Shown here: positions 8,243 to 16,726 of the stretch, one piece after another
Numbering within the stretch: position 1 is the first letter of the stretch
How the letters are laid out: every line of letters starts with the position of its first letter
Program-made: the position numbers and the translations under genes
Source: Roseococcus thiosulfatophilus
GTDB taxonomy: Bacteria > Pseudomonadota > Alphaproteobacteria > Acetobacterales > Acetobacteraceae
Assembly (NCBI RefSeq): GCF_017311575.1
Contig: NZ_JAFFQY010000011.1
Location: forward strand, 186,001 to 250,000
Length of the DNA: 64,000 bases
Direction of reading: 5' to 3'
The notes under the pieces: model-generated
Seen by the model: the letters and a program-made list of their open reading frames with translations, nothing else
Told to the model about the DNA's origin: nothing
Databases searched by the model: none

Positions 8243-9322
8243 ATGGAAAACGACCTCGCGCGGCTGGCCGCCGACCTTGTGCGGATGGACAGCCGCAGCT
8301 TCGTGTCCAACCTGGCCGTGGCCGAACGCCTGGTCGCGGAACTGGAGGGGTTCGAGGTGGAGCGTCTGGACTTCACCGACCCCGCAGGCGTGCCGAAATG
8401 CGTGATCGTGGCGCACAAGGGCGGCCCGGGCGGCATCGCCCTCTCCGGCCACATGGACACGGTGCCCGACACGGGCTGGACCACCAACCCATGGTCCGGC
8501 GAGATCCGCGACGGCGTGCTGCACGGGTTGGGCAGCGTGGACATGAAGGGGCCGGTCGCCGCCTGCGTCATGGCCGCCCGCGCCGCGCCGCGCGCCACGC
8601 TGCTGCTGACCACCGACGAGGAAACCACGAAGCAGGGTGCCCGCCTGATCGCGGAGCAATCCGCGCTGGCCCGCCGCGCCGAGCTGCGCGGCATCGTGGT
8701 GGCGGAGCCGACCGCGCTGACCCCGGTGCGCGGCCACCGCGCCCATGTGCTCTTCACCGCCACGGCCGAGGGGGTGCAGGCGCATTCCTCCACCGGCCAG
8801 GGGCGCAACGCGAACTGGGCGCTGATCCCCTTCCTGGTGGAAGCCCGCGCCATGTTCGAGCGCCTGCGCCAGGACGAAACGCTGCAAGACCCCGCCTACG
8901 ACCCGCCCTTCAGCGACTTCAACCTGGTGCTGGACAATCACGGCACGGCGGTAAACGTGACGGTGCCGCGCGCCACCGCCCGCATCAAGTTCCGCTATTC
9001 CGCCCGCGTGGACCCCGCGCCCGTGGTGGAGGCCATGCGCCGCGCCGCCCGCGCCCAGGGCATCACGCTGGAGGAGGCCTATGAAGGCCGCCCGCCCGAA
9101 CTGCCCGAGGAGCACCCGCTGATCCGCGCCGCCATGCGCGCCACCAACGCCGCACCCCGCACCGCGCCCTATGGCACCGATGCCTCGGAACTCCAGGCGC
9201 TGGCGCCCTGCGTGGTGCTGGGCCCCTCGGTGATGGTGACCGCGCACACGCCGCATGAGCATGTGCCGCTCGATGACCTCAACCGGGCGGTGCCGGTGCT
9301 GCGCCGCCTGCTCGACGCCTGA
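8243..9322 (+). CDS. M20-family peptidase/deacylase (ArgE/DapE type)
   Basis: This is a 359-residue metallohydrolase. Di-metal site motifs are present in order: GHMDTVPD, GSVDMKG, TDEETT (with the catalytic Glu pair) and AEPTAL. A His-containing C-terminal segment (TPHEHVPLDDL) is also present. M20 enzymes remove acyl groups from amino acids or cleave dipeptides. The start is the ATG at 8243; it lacks a good Shine-Dalgarno sequence. The gene is divergent from the threonine synthase-like gene across only 50 bases, so the two units probably share a control region. Confidence 0.88.
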   Translation: MENDLARLAADLVRMDSRSFVSNLAVAERLVAELEGFEVERLDFTDPAGVPKCVIVAHKGGPGGIALSGHMDTVPDTGWTTNPWSGEIRDGVLHGLGSVDMKGPVAACVMAARAAPRATLLLTTDEETTKQGARLIAEQSALARRAELRGIVVAEPTALTPVRGHRAHVLFTATAEGVQAHSSTGQGRNANWALIPFLVEARAMFERLRQDETLQDPAYDPPFSDFNLVLDNHGTAVNVTVPRATARIKFRYSARVDPAPVVEAMRRAARAQGITLEEAYEGRPPELPEEHPLIRAAMRATNAAPRTAPYGTDASELQALAPCVVLGPSVMVTAHTPHEHVPLDDLNRAVPVLRRLLDA

Positions 9323-9351
9323 CCAAGCAAGAACACAGGAACGCCTGTCAC

Positions 9352-11442
9352 ATGGACTTCTCCACGCTCGACCCGATGATCCGGCCGCGCTCGATCGCCA
9401 TCATCGGCGCCTCGGATGACGCCACGCGCATCGGTGGCCGGCCCATCGCCTACATGAAGCAGCGCGGCTTTAAGGGCACCATCTTCCCGGTGAACCCGAA
9501 GCGGCCTTCCGTGCAGGACATCAAGGCCTTCGCCGATGTGGCGAGCCTGCCCGAGACGCCGGATGTGGGCCTGATCGCCGTGCCCGGCGAGGCCGCGATC
9601 GAGGCCATCGAGGCGCTGGGCCAGAAGGGCACCAAGGCCGCCATCGTCTTCACCGCGGGCTTCGCGGAGGTGGACGAGAAGGGTGCGGCCGCGCAGGCGC
9701 GCATGGTGGCGGCGGCGAAGCGTCACGGCATCCGCATGCTCGGGCCCAATTGCCTTGGTTTGTTCAATGACGCGATCGGCTTCTACCCGATCTTCTCCTC
9801 CAGCTTCGAGCAGGGCTGGCCCATCGCGGGGCGCATCGGCATCGCCTCGCAATCGGGCGCCTATGGCACCCATGTCTATTCGCTGGCGCGCAAGCGCGGC
9901 ATCGGCACGGGCGTCGTCGTCACCACGGGCAACGAGGCCGAGGTGGCGCTGGGCGATGTGCTGGGCTGGATGGCCCATTCGCCGGACGTGGACGTGATCT
10001 GCGCCTATGCCGAGGGCATCCGCGAGAGCGACAAATTCCTGGCGGCCCTCGACCTCGCCCGCCGCAACCGCAAGCCCATCGTGATGATGAAGGTGGGCAA
10101 GAGCGAACTCGGCGGCGCCGCCGCGCAGTCCCACACCGCCTCCATCGCGGGCGATGACGCGGTGACGGATGCGGTGCTGAACGAATATGGCGTGGTCCGC
10201 GCCCGCAACACGGAGGAGCTGCTGGACATCGCCTATACGGCGACGAAGCGCATCTATCCGGTGAACAACACGCTGGGCGTGATGACCGTCTCGGGCGGCG
10301 CGGGCGTGCTGATCTCGGACGTGGCGGAGAGCCTCGACTTCCCCATGCCCGCCATGCCGGAGGCCGCCCAGGCGAAGCTGCGTGGCTTCGTGCCCTTCTG
10401 CGCCCCGCGCAACCCGGTGGACTGCACGGCCCAGGCCTTCAACCAGATCGAGCTGATCGGCGAATTCACGCGCTCCATGGTGGAGGAAGGCGGCTACACC
10501 TCCTGCCTCGGCTTCTTCACCCAGGTCGGCGGGTCCAAGACCAATGCGCCCAAGGTGCGGGCGCAGATGAAGGCCGTGATGAAGGACCATCCGGACCGGC
10601 TCTGGGCGCTGTGCATCATCGCCTCGGACGAGATGGTGCGCGAATACGAACAGGACGGCTTCCTGATCTATGAGGACCCGACGCGCGCCGTGGCGGCGCT
10701 CCATGCCATGGGCCGCTTCGGCGAGGCCTTCGCGCGCGTGGCTTCGGCACCGCCCGCCGCCCCCGCCGTGACCCTGCCCGCCAAGACGCCGACCGAGGCC
10801 GAGGGCAAGCGCATCCTGACCGAAGCCGGCATCCCCGCCGTGCCCGAGCGCGCCTGCGCCGATGTGGACCAGGCCATCGCCGCCGCCCGCGAATTCGGCT
10901 TCCCGGTGGTGATGAAGATCCTCTCGCCCAACATCCTCCACAAGAGCGAGATCGGCGGCGTGCTGCTGGACGTGAACAGCCTGGACGCGGTGCGCGAGGG
11001 CTTTTCGACATTGCTGCGCCGCGCGGGCGAGAAGGCCCCCACCGCGCATATCGAGGGCGTGCTGGTCGCGAAGCAGATCAAGGGTGCCACCGAGATGGCG
11101 CTCGGCATCCTGCGCGACCCGGTCTTCGGGCCGGTGGCGATGGTGGGCCTGGGCGGCATCTTCATCGAGGTGCTGAAGGATGTCGCCTTCCGCCGCTGCC
11201 CCTTCGGCGAGGCGGAGGCCGAACAGATGATCCGCTCGCTCAAGGGCTTCCCGCTGCTAGACGGCGCGCGCGGGCGCCCGAAGGCGGATGTGGCGGCGCT
11301 GGCCAAGGCGCTCGCCAACCTCTCGGCCTTCGCCGCCGCGGCCGGGCCGCGCCTGGCGGGCGTGGACATCAACCCGCTGCTGGTGCTGCCCGAGGGCGAG
11401 GGCGCCTATGCCGCCGATGCCGTGCTGGAGATCACGCCGTGA
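9352..11442 (+). CDS. NDP-forming acyl-CoA synthetase (acetate-CoA ligase family)
   Basis: This 696-residue single-chain enzyme is in the order CoA-binding domain, succinyl-CoA ligase-like flavodoxin domain, then ATP-grasp domain. The phosphorylated histidine is visible as His261 in AQSHTASIAG, so the enzyme should be catalytically competent. Members interconvert an acyl-CoA and a carboxylic acid with ADP or AMP/ATP. The substrate is not evident, but the next gene is an enoyl-CoA hydratase-like MaoC protein, which suggests an acid that is activated and then hydrated or dehydrated. The stop overlaps the downstream GTG start as GTGA. The start ATG at 9352 follows ACAGGAA. Confidence 0.9.
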   Translation: MDFSTLDPMIRPRSIAIIGASDDATRIGGRPIAYMKQRGFKGTIFPVNPKRPSVQDIKAFADVASLPETPDVGLIAVPGEAAIEAIEALGQKGTKAAIVFTAGFAEVDEKGAAAQARMVAAAKRHGIRMLGPNCLGLFNDAIGFYPIFSSSFEQGWPIAGRIGIASQSGAYGTHVYSLARKRGIGTGVVVTTGNEAEVALGDVLGWMAHSPDVDVICAYAEGIRESDKFLAALDLARRNRKPIVMMKVGKSELGGAAAQSHTASIAGDDAVTDAVLNEYGVVRARNTEELLDIAYTATKRIYPVNNTLGVMTVSGGAGVLISDVAESLDFPMPAMPEAAQAKLRGFVPFCAPRNPVDCTAQAFNQIELIGEFTRSMVEEGGYTSCLGFFTQVGGSKTNAPKVRAQMKAVMKDHPDRLWALCIIASDEMVREYEQDGFLIYEDPTRAVAALHAMGRFGEAFARVASAPPAAPAVTLPAKTPTEAEGKRILTEAGIPAVPERACADVDQAIAAAREFGFPVVMKILSPNILHKSEIGGVLLDVNSLDAVREGFSTLLRRAGEKAPTAHIEGVLVAKQIKGATEMALGILRDPVFGPVAMVGLGGIFIEVLKDVAFRRCPFGEAEAEQMIRSLKGFPLLDGARGRPKADVAALAKALANLSAFAAAAGPRLAGVDINPLLVLPEGEGAYAADAVLEITP

Positions 11443-12293
11443 TCGACGAACAGCATCTGCTGAACTACCCCATCCCGGAAATCCGGCAGGTGCTGCGCTG
11501 GCAGGATGTGGCGCTGTACAACCTGAGTGTCGGCCTGGGCCAGGACCCGATGGACAAGGCCCAGCTTCCCTACACCTACGAACCGCAGATGACCGCCCTG
11601 CCCTCCATGCCCGTCGTGCTGGGCTATCCGGGCTTCTGGCTGAAGGCGCCGGATACTGGGGTGGATTGGGTGAAGGTGGTGCATGGCGAGCAATCGCTCA
11701 TCCTGCACCGGCCCGTGCCCGTCTCGGGCGAGATCATCGGGCGGTCCAGCGTCACCGGCATCGTGGACCGCGGCCCGGGCAAGGGCGCGCTCATCTACTC
11801 CGACCGCGTGGTGCTGGACGCCGCCACCGGCGAGAAGATCGCGACACTCGAAAGCACCACCTTCGCCCGCGGCGATGGCGGCTTCGGCGGCAAGCCCGGC
11901 CCCGTGAAGCCCCCGCACCCGGAGCCCAAGGGCGCGCCCGAGATCACCTGCGACCTGGCCACCCGCCCCGAACAGGCCGCCTATTACCGCCTGAACGGCG
12001 ACTTCAACCCGCTGCACATCGACCCCGATGTGGCGACCAAGGCCGGCTTCCCCCGCCCCATCCTGCACGGGCTCTGCACCTTCGGCGTGGTCTGCCACGC
12101 CCTGCTGCGCGAGATGTGCGGCTATGACGCCGCGCGGTTCGGCCGGATGGATCTGCGCTTCTCCTCGCCCGTCTATCCGGGCGAGACCATCCGCACCGAG
12201 ATCTGGCGCGAGGAAGGCGGGGCCGCCTTCCGCGCCCGCGTCGTCGAGCGCGACATCGTCGTGGTCAGCAATGGCCGTTTCCGCTTCGCCTGA
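11439..12293 (+). CDS. MaoC-family (R)-specific enoyl-CoA hydratase
   Basis: This 284-residue double-hotdog protein is like the hydratase-2 domain of multifunctional enzyme 2. The C-terminal hotdog carries the catalytic signature GDFNPLHIDPDVA, in which Asp and His are the hydratase-2 residues, followed by PILHGLCTFG. The family adds water to trans-2-enoyl-CoA to give (R)-3-hydroxyacyl-CoA. It begins with GTG at 11439, overlapping the stop of the acyl-CoA synthetase by four bases, so the pair is translationally coupled. The VOC gene follows eleven bases later. Confidence 0.9.
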   Translation: MIDEQHLLNYPIPEIRQVLRWQDVALYNLSVGLGQDPMDKAQLPYTYEPQMTALPSMPVVLGYPGFWLKAPDTGVDWVKVVHGEQSLILHRPVPVSGEIIGRSSVTGIVDRGPGKGALIYSDRVVLDAATGEKIATLESTTFARGDGGFGGKPGPVKPPHPEPKGAPEITCDLATRPEQAAYYRLNGDFNPLHIDPDVATKAGFPRPILHGLCTFGVVCHALLREMCGYDAARFGRMDLRFSSPVYPGETIRTEIWREEGGAAFRARVVERDIVVVSNGRFRFA

Positions 12294-12304
12294 AAGGACA
12301 TCCC

Positions 12305-12685
12305 ATGAACCTCACCTATGACCACATCCACCTCCGGGCCGCTGACCATGAGGCCGCCGCGCAATGGTTCGTGGACATGCTGGGCGGCGCCATCACCGGC
12401 CGCATCACCACGGGCAAGCCGCGGGTGGATGTGAAGCTGGGCGGCGCCACCATCCTGATCACCCAGGCGGAGGCCAGCGACCTCACGGCGCCCGATGGGT
12501 TGAACAAGGGCATTGATCATTTCGGCTTCGCGGTGAAGGGGCTGGATGCCGTGGTGGCGGAGCTGAAGTCCAAGGGCGTGGTCTTCACAATGGAGCCCAA
12601 CGAGGCGCGCCCGGGGATCCATATCTGCTTCATCAAGGGGCCGGAGAACATCTCGATCGAACTGCTGGAACGCAGCGCGGCCTGA
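12305..12685 (+). CDS. VOC-superfamily (glyoxalase/dioxygenase-fold) protein
   Basis: This 126-residue single VOC module has paired beta-alpha-beta-beta-beta units (about 1-58 and 68-126). Possible metal ligands are His in YDHIHL, His in IDHFGF and Glu in ISIELLE. VOC proteins include glyoxalase I, methylmalonyl-CoA epimerase and ring-cleavage dioxygenases. A CoA-ester epimerase would fit the upstream acyl-CoA ligase and hydratase, but that is inference. It starts at the ATG at 12305 after GAAAGGA and is the last gene of the three-gene operon. Confidence 0.82.
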   Translation: MNLTYDHIHLRAADHEAAAQWFVDMLGGAITGRITTGKPRVDVKLGGATILITQAEASDLTAPDGLNKGIDHFGFAVKGLDAVVAELKSKGVVFTMEPNEARPGIHICFIKGPENISIELLERSAA

Positions 12686-12692
12686 ACGACGC

Positions 12693-12715
12693 GCGGGGGG
12701 GCTCACACCCCCCGC
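12693..12715. terminator. Shared convergent hairpin
   Basis: The stem GCGGGGGG (from 12693) pairs with CCCCCCGC (12708-12715) between the convergent VOC and LysR genes, with the LysR stop codon in the loop. It is symmetric and could act in both directions. No T-run is present. Confidence 0.45.
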
Positions 12716-13542
12716 AGCCACTCCAGCAGCGGCTCCACCACCGGCGATTGCCCGGCGGCATCGCCAAAGAGGCACATCTCGGCGGTGCCCAAGGGGGGCA
12801 GGTGGTCCAGTTCCACCAGCCCCTCGGGCAGGCCGGTGCGGCCCATGACGCTGGCGGCAAAACCCGCCTCGGCCGCGGCCGCGACGCCCATGAGGCTGGG
12901 CGAGGTGTAGACCACCTCCGACGCCACGCCCGCCCGCGCCAGCGCCGTCAGCGCGCGGTCGCGGAACATGCAGCCCTGGGGCAGCATGGCCAGCGGCAGG
13001 GGCCGGCCGGGCGGGCACGCGAAATCGGGCGCGGCCACCCAGACCACCGCCTCGGTGAAGATGACGCGGCCTTCCGTCTCACCATCGCGGCGCTTGCCCA
13101 GCACAAGATCGAGTTCCTCACGTGCCAGGCGCGCGCGGAGCTCGTGGCTGCGGCCCACCTCCACCTCGATCCGCAATTCGGGCCAGGTGCGGGAGAGGCG
13201 CGCCAGCGCGGGCGCCAGGTGGCGCGGCACGAAATGGTCGGCCACACCCAGGCGCAGGCGGCCCTCCACGGGGGGGGTGACGAAGCGGCGCACCGCCTCC
13301 TCGTTCAGCGCCAGCATGCGGCGGGCATAGGCCAGCAGGGTTTCGCCCTCCGGCGTCAGCGCCACGCGCTTGGCGCCGCGCAGGAAGACGGGGCCGCCCA
13401 GCAAATCCTCGAGCCGCTTCACCTTCAGGCTGATGGCCGATTGGGTGAGGCCCAGCGCCTGTCCGGCCGCGGTGAAGCCGCCGCGCTCGGCGACCGTCAC
13501 GAAGCCGCGCAGCAGGTCGAGGTCGAGATCAGGGATGCGCAT
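12703..13542 (-). CDS. LysR-family transcriptional regulator
   Basis: This is a 279-residue regulator. The N-terminal winged helix-turn-helix (about 4-63) shows the family pattern GGFTAAGQALGLTQSAISLKV; an effector-binding periplasmic-binding-protein-like domain follows from about residue 90. The ATG at 13542 gives MRIPDLDLDLLRGF. It is convergent with the acyl-CoA synthetase operon and not divergent from any gene, so its target is not shown by position. The length is slightly shorter than the usual 290-310. Confidence 0.92.
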   Translation of the reverse strand: MRIPDLDLDLLRGFVTVAERGGFTAAGQALGLTQSAISLKVKRLEDLLGGPVFLRGAKRVALTPEGETLLAYARRMLALNEEAVRRFVTPPVEGRLRLGVADHFVPRHLAPALARLSRTWPELRIEVEVGRSHELRARLAREELDLVLGKRRDGETEGRVIFTEAVVWVAAPDFACPPGRPLPLAMLPQGCMFRDRALTALARAGVASEVVYTSPSLMGVAAAAEAGFAASVMGRTGLPEGLVELDHLPPLGTAEMCLFGDAAGQSPVVEPLLEWLRGV

Positions 13543-13578
13543 GGAGATGGTTATCCCCTCCCCAGGCGCAAAGACAAA

Positions 13579-13593
13579 GAGCCGTCAGGGCTC
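13579..13593 (-). terminator. Terminator candidate for the DUF2076 gene
   Basis: On the minus strand the stem GAGCC/GGCTC (13589-13593, 13579-13583) is followed directly by a T-rich stretch (TTTGTCTTT). It overlaps the DUF2076 stop and precedes the LysR start on the same strand. Confidence 0.45.
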
Positions 13594-14326
13594 AGAGGTC
13601 GTCGTCGAAGCCGCCGCCATCATCGTAACCGGCATCGTCATAGGCGCCATGCGCGTCCTGGCCGCCCATGTCGTCATAGCCGCCGCCGGCATCCTGCTGC
13701 GGCGTGCCCCAGCCCTGCTGCTCGGCCGCCGCACCCGGGTCGGTCCAGGGCGACGAGGCGGGCACCGCCTCCTGCGCGAAATCGCCGCCGGAGGCGCCGG
13801 CCGCCTGCGCGCCGCCGCCGCCCATCATGCCCATCAGCATGTTGCCCAGCACCATGCCGCCGGCGACACCGGCCGCCGTCATCATGGCCGTGCCCAGGAA
13901 GCCAGGCCCCTGGCGGCCCTGCAGGGCCTGCGGGTTGTGGCCAGGGGGGAATTGCGGCTCCGGGCGCGGCGGCATGGAGACGGGCTTCTGCCCGCCGAAG
14001 CCGAAGAAGCCCCGGTTCTGGGCGGCCTGGCCCTCGCGCTGGGCCTTCTCCAGCTCCCACTCCAGCTCCTTGATGCGGTTCTGGGCGGCCACCAGCGCGT
14101 GCTCCTGCACGAAGGCGGTCTGGGTGATGCGGAAGCGCGCCTCGGGGTGCTTGGCGAAGAGCTCCGCGATCAGCGCATCGGCCTGCGGCTCCACCGGCGG
14201 CAGGGGCTGCGTCGGCGCCGCGCCGGTGTTGGGCATGCGGCCGGGGGCGGCCTGTGTGGCCGCGGGCTGCGCGCCGGCCACGCGCAGCACGTAGTCGGTG
14301 ATGATCCGGCGCTCTTCGTCGGTCAT
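13592..14326 (-). CDS. DUF2076 domain-containing protein
   Basis: This 244-residue protein starts at the ATG at 14326 (MTDEERRII), with AGAGGA upstream. DUF2076 proteins share this N-terminus. A short coiled-coil (AQNRIKELEWELEKAQ) lies in the first half, then a Gly/Met-rich hydrophobic segment (about residues 140-172) that could be a membrane hairpin. The acidic C-terminus is low in complexity and rich in Asp, Gly and Tyr. The molecular function is not known. A longer in-frame start at 14389 lacks a ribosome binding site. Confidence 0.78.
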   Translation of the reverse strand: MTDEERRIITDYVLRVAGAQPAATQAAPGRMPNTGAAPTQPLPPVEPQADALIAELFAKHPEARFRITQTAFVQEHALVAAQNRIKELEWELEKAQREGQAAQNRGFFGFGGQKPVSMPPRPEPQFPPGHNPQALQGRQGPGFLGTAMMTAAGVAGGMVLGNMLMGMMGGGGAQAAGASGGDFAQEAVPASSPWTDPGAAAEQQGWGTPQQDAGGGYDDMGGQDAHGAYDDAGYDDGGGFDDDL

Positions 14327-14411
14327 GGGTGTCCTCTCTTGGGGCGGGGGGCGATTCGCGTGCTCCCCTGGGCGCAGCAGGTGGAACAACGGCGGGTGGA
14401 TTTCAAGAAGT

Positions 14412-14840
14412 TCATACAGGGGTCACACGGGGTGGCAGGCCCTGTGTGCGCCATTCGATCACGGGGCACCGGTCCATGACGACAGCGAACCCTTTCGCAC
14501 GGGCGCGGGCGGCGGCCGCCTCGTCCACCACGCCCAATTGCAGCCAGAGGGTGCGGGCGCCCAGCGCCACCGCCTCGTCCATCACCGCCCCGGCCTCCTC
14601 GCTGCGGCGGAAGATGTCCACCATGTCGAGCGGCCCGGCCTCGGCCAGGCTCGCCACCACGCGCTGGCCATGGATCTCGCGGCCGGCCAGGGCGGGGTTC
14701 ACGGGCGTCACCTCGTAGCCGCGCGCCAGCAGGAAGCCCATCACCTCGTGCGAGGCGCGGTGCGGCTTGTCGGAGGCGCCGACCAGGGCGATGCGCCGCG
14801 TGGCCAGCAGGATGTCACGGGTGTTTTCCATGCCCTCCAT
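14412..14840 (-). CDS. CoA-binding Rossmann-fold protein (YccU-like)
   Basis: This is a protein of about 142 residues made of one CoA_binding_2 Rossmann domain. RRIALVGASDKPHRASHEV is the nucleotide-binding turn, and the typical segment around DIFRRSEEA and the C-terminal GFAVVMDRCPVIEW are present. The family binds CoA or acyl-CoA; its role is unclear. The ATG at 14840 is chosen, but the ATG at 14831 is equally plausible. Longer frames run into the divergent S49 peptidase gene. Confidence 0.82.
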   Translation of the reverse strand: MEGMENTRDILLATRRIALVGASDKPHRASHEVMGFLLARGYEVTPVNPALAGREIHGQRVVASLAEAGPLDMVDIFRRSEEAGAVMDEAVALGARTLWLQLGVVDEAAAARARAKGFAVVMDRCPVIEWRTQGLPPRVTPV

Positions 14841-14886
14841 GTGGGGCGCCGCTTGCGCCGATGCACCGGGGGGGCATCTTGGCCGC

Positions 14887-15699
14887 ATGTGGAATCCCTT
14901 TCGCGCCCGCCCCCCCGTCATCCCCCTGGTCCGGCTGGAGGGGATGATCGCCGCCCGGGGCGGCGTGATCAGCGGCCTGAACCTGGCGGGCGTGGCGCCG
15001 GTGCTGGAGCGCGCCTTCGGGATGAAGCGCGCGCCGGCGGTGTTCCTGGCCATCAACTCGCCGGGTGGTTCGCCCGTGCAGTCGGCCTTGATCGCAAACC
15101 GCATCAGGCACTTGGCGGAGGAGAAGAAGAAGCCCGTCATCGCCATCTGCGAGGACGCAGCGGCCTCGGGCGGCTACTGGATCGCCTGCGCGGCGGATGA
15201 GATCGTGGCGGACCCGGCCTCCATCCTGGGCTCCATCGGCGTCGTCTCCTCGGGCTTCGGCTTCCAGGAGGCCATCGCGCGGCTGGGGGTGGAGCGCCGC
15301 CTTCGCACCGCCGGCACCGAGAAGACGTTGAACGACGCCTTCCGCCCGCAGCGCCCCGAAGACACGGCGCGCCTCGACGCGCTGCTGGAGGAACTCCACA
15401 CCGAGTTCAAGGACTGGGTGCGCGCCCGGCGCGGCGCGAAGCTGACGGCGCCGGAGGAGGAGGTCTTCACCGGCCGCTTCTGGGCCGGGCGTCGGGCGCT
15501 GGCGCTGGGGCTATGCGACGGGCTGGGCGACGCGCTCGGCGAAGCCAGGCGCCGCTATGGCGAGACGGCGCGGCTGGTGCCCATCGGACCCCGGCGGCGG
15601 CGCTTTCCCTTCTCGCTGCTGGGGGGCGGGGCCGCGCTGCTGGAGGGCGCGGCGCTGGCGGCGGAGGAGCGGGCGGCCTGGGCGCGGCTGGGGTTGTAG
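14887..15699 (+). CDS. S49-family peptidase (SppA/SohB-like)
   Basis: This is a 270-residue short-form signal peptide peptidase-like serine protease. The nucleophile Ser94 lies in AAASGGYWIA and the general base is Lys146 in AGTEKTLNDAF, the Ser-Lys dyad spacing of SohB-type enzymes. There is no strong N-terminal transmembrane helix from the ATG at 14887, so it may be cytosolic or membrane-peripheral. It is divergent from the CoA-binding protein gene across 46 bases. The C-terminus ends in an Ala/Arg-rich tail. Confidence 0.88.
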   Translation: MWNPFRARPPVIPLVRLEGMIAARGGVISGLNLAGVAPVLERAFGMKRAPAVFLAINSPGGSPVQSALIANRIRHLAEEKKKPVIAICEDAAASGGYWIACAADEIVADPASILGSIGVVSSGFGFQEAIARLGVERRLRTAGTEKTLNDAFRPQRPEDTARLDALLEELHTEFKDWVRARRGAKLTAPEEEVFTGRFWAGRRALALGLCDGLGDALGEARRRYGETARLVPIGPRRRRFPFSLLGGGAALLEGAALAAEERAAWARLGL

Positions 15700-15816
15700 T
15701 AATATCACGCGCCGTTCGCGTAATTACTTGCGCAAGAATTTCGCATTCAAGGCGTGACATTCCACGGCGGAGGGCTACAATGCCGCCCCAGGAATGCACG
15801 TTCATAGGATGTGAAA
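15700..15816 (+). promoter_or_regulatory. AT-richer control region of the cupin gene
   Basis: The region between the S49 stop and the cupin start holds an imperfect inverted repeat (TAATATCACGCG to CGCGTAATTA, 15700-15725) and the palindrome CTTGCGCAAG (15727-15736). These could be an operator or a terminator for the upstream gene. I cannot assign firm promoter boxes. Confidence 0.35.
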
Positions 15817-16269
15817 ATGCCCGACGGTTCCATCAAGCAGTCCGGCGCCTATTGGCGCCACCACGGCATCCGCCGCGTCCTCTCCGCCGAGCGCAGCGCC
15901 GACACGCCCGAGACGCTGGGCATGGGCCGCATGGCCGCCATCAGCGGCAGCAAGACCGGCTCCACCCATCTCTGGGCCGGCACCAACCTCATCAAGCCGG
16001 GGGCCAAGACCGGGCCGCATCACCATGGCCCGCTGGAGAGCATCATCTACATCGTGCGCGGCCATGCGCTGATGCGCTGGGGCGACCGGCTGGAATTCAT
16101 CACCAAGGCCGGCCCCGGCGACTTCTTCCAGGTGCCGCCTTATGTGCCCCACCAGGAACTCAACGCGTCCGACACGGAGGAACTGCACTGCGTCCTGGTC
16201 CGCAGCGGCACGGAGGAGGTGGTGGTGAACATCGAGGTGGACGCGGTGGAGGAGCCGGAGTGGGTCTGA
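15817..16269 (+). CDS. Cupin-domain protein
   Basis: This 150-residue single-domain cupin starts at the ATG at 15817, with AGGAT upstream; a GTG two codons earlier is possible. Metal-binding cupin motif 1 is visible as TGPHHHGPLESIIYIVRG (His-x-His with Glu) and motif 2 as DFFQVPPYVPHQELN. Small cupins include isomerases, dioxygenases and sugar-binding proteins, and the sequence does not settle which. Two REP-like hairpin arms follow its stop. Confidence 0.82.
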   Translation: MPDGSIKQSGAYWRHHGIRRVLSAERSADTPETLGMGRMAAISGSKTGSTHLWAGTNLIKPGAKTGPHHHGPLESIIYIVRGHALMRWGDRLEFITKAGPGDFFQVPPYVPHQELNASDTEELHCVLVRSGTEEVVVNIEVDAVEEPEWV

Positions 16270-16273
16270 GCGT

Positions 16274-16318
16274 CTGATCGCCTTCGGTGGAATCACCGAA
16301 GGCGTGAATCAGCCGCCC
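16274..16318. repeat. REP-like element, copy 1
   Basis: The flank CTGATCG is followed by the perfect hairpin CCTTCGGTG-GAAT-CACCGAAGG (16281-16302) and then CGTGAATCAGCCGCCC. The same flanks occur at 52.3 kb (two copies) and 57.3 kb. It lies between the convergent cupin and NTF2-like genes and may double as their terminator. Confidence 0.65.
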
Positions 16319-16327
16319 GCCAATCCG

Positions 16328-16726
16328 CTACCCGACCTGCGCGATCCACTCTTTCAGATTGTAGAAATTCGTGACGCGGGCGATCTTCCCACCCGCGATC
16401 TCGAAGAAGGCGCCGACCGGGAGCGCGTAGGTCTGCCCCCGCGCCTCCGGCAGGCCGGAATCCGTCACCAGATACCGGCCATGGATGGTGAATTCCGCCG
16501 CCGCGCGGGCGCCATCCGCGCTTTCCATCACGACCAGGTCCTCCACCCGCTCCGCGTAGTGGTGGGCCATCCGGTCCAGGAAGGCGCGGAAGGCGGCGCG
16601 GCCCGTCTCGCGCCCGCCCTGGTTCACGTCATGCGCCACATCCTCGGTCAGCAGTGCCGCCATCCCGTCCCAGTCGCCCGCGTTGAAGGCGGCGTAGTAG
16701 CGCCGCAGCAATTCCGCCCCGCTCAT
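16328..16726 (-). CDS. NTF2-like / ketosteroid isomerase-related protein
   Basis: This 132-residue SnoaL/NTF2-fold protein begins at the ATG at 16726 (MSGAELLRRYYAAFNAGDWDG). The fold pattern is complete: N-terminal helices, TEDVAHDVNQGG, and a C-terminal GGKIARVTNFYNL strand pair. Related proteins act as isomerases, cyclases or non-catalytic binding domains. The start overlaps the stop of the Asp/Glu racemase-family gene as ATGA, so the two are coupled. No substrate is evident. Confidence 0.82.
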   Translation of the reverse strand: MSGAELLRRYYAAFNAGDWDGMAALLTEDVAHDVNQGGRETGRAAFRAFLDRMAHHYAERVEDLVVMESADGARAAAEFTIHGRYLVTDSGLPEARGQTYALPVGAFFEIAGGKIARVTNFYNLKEWIAQVG

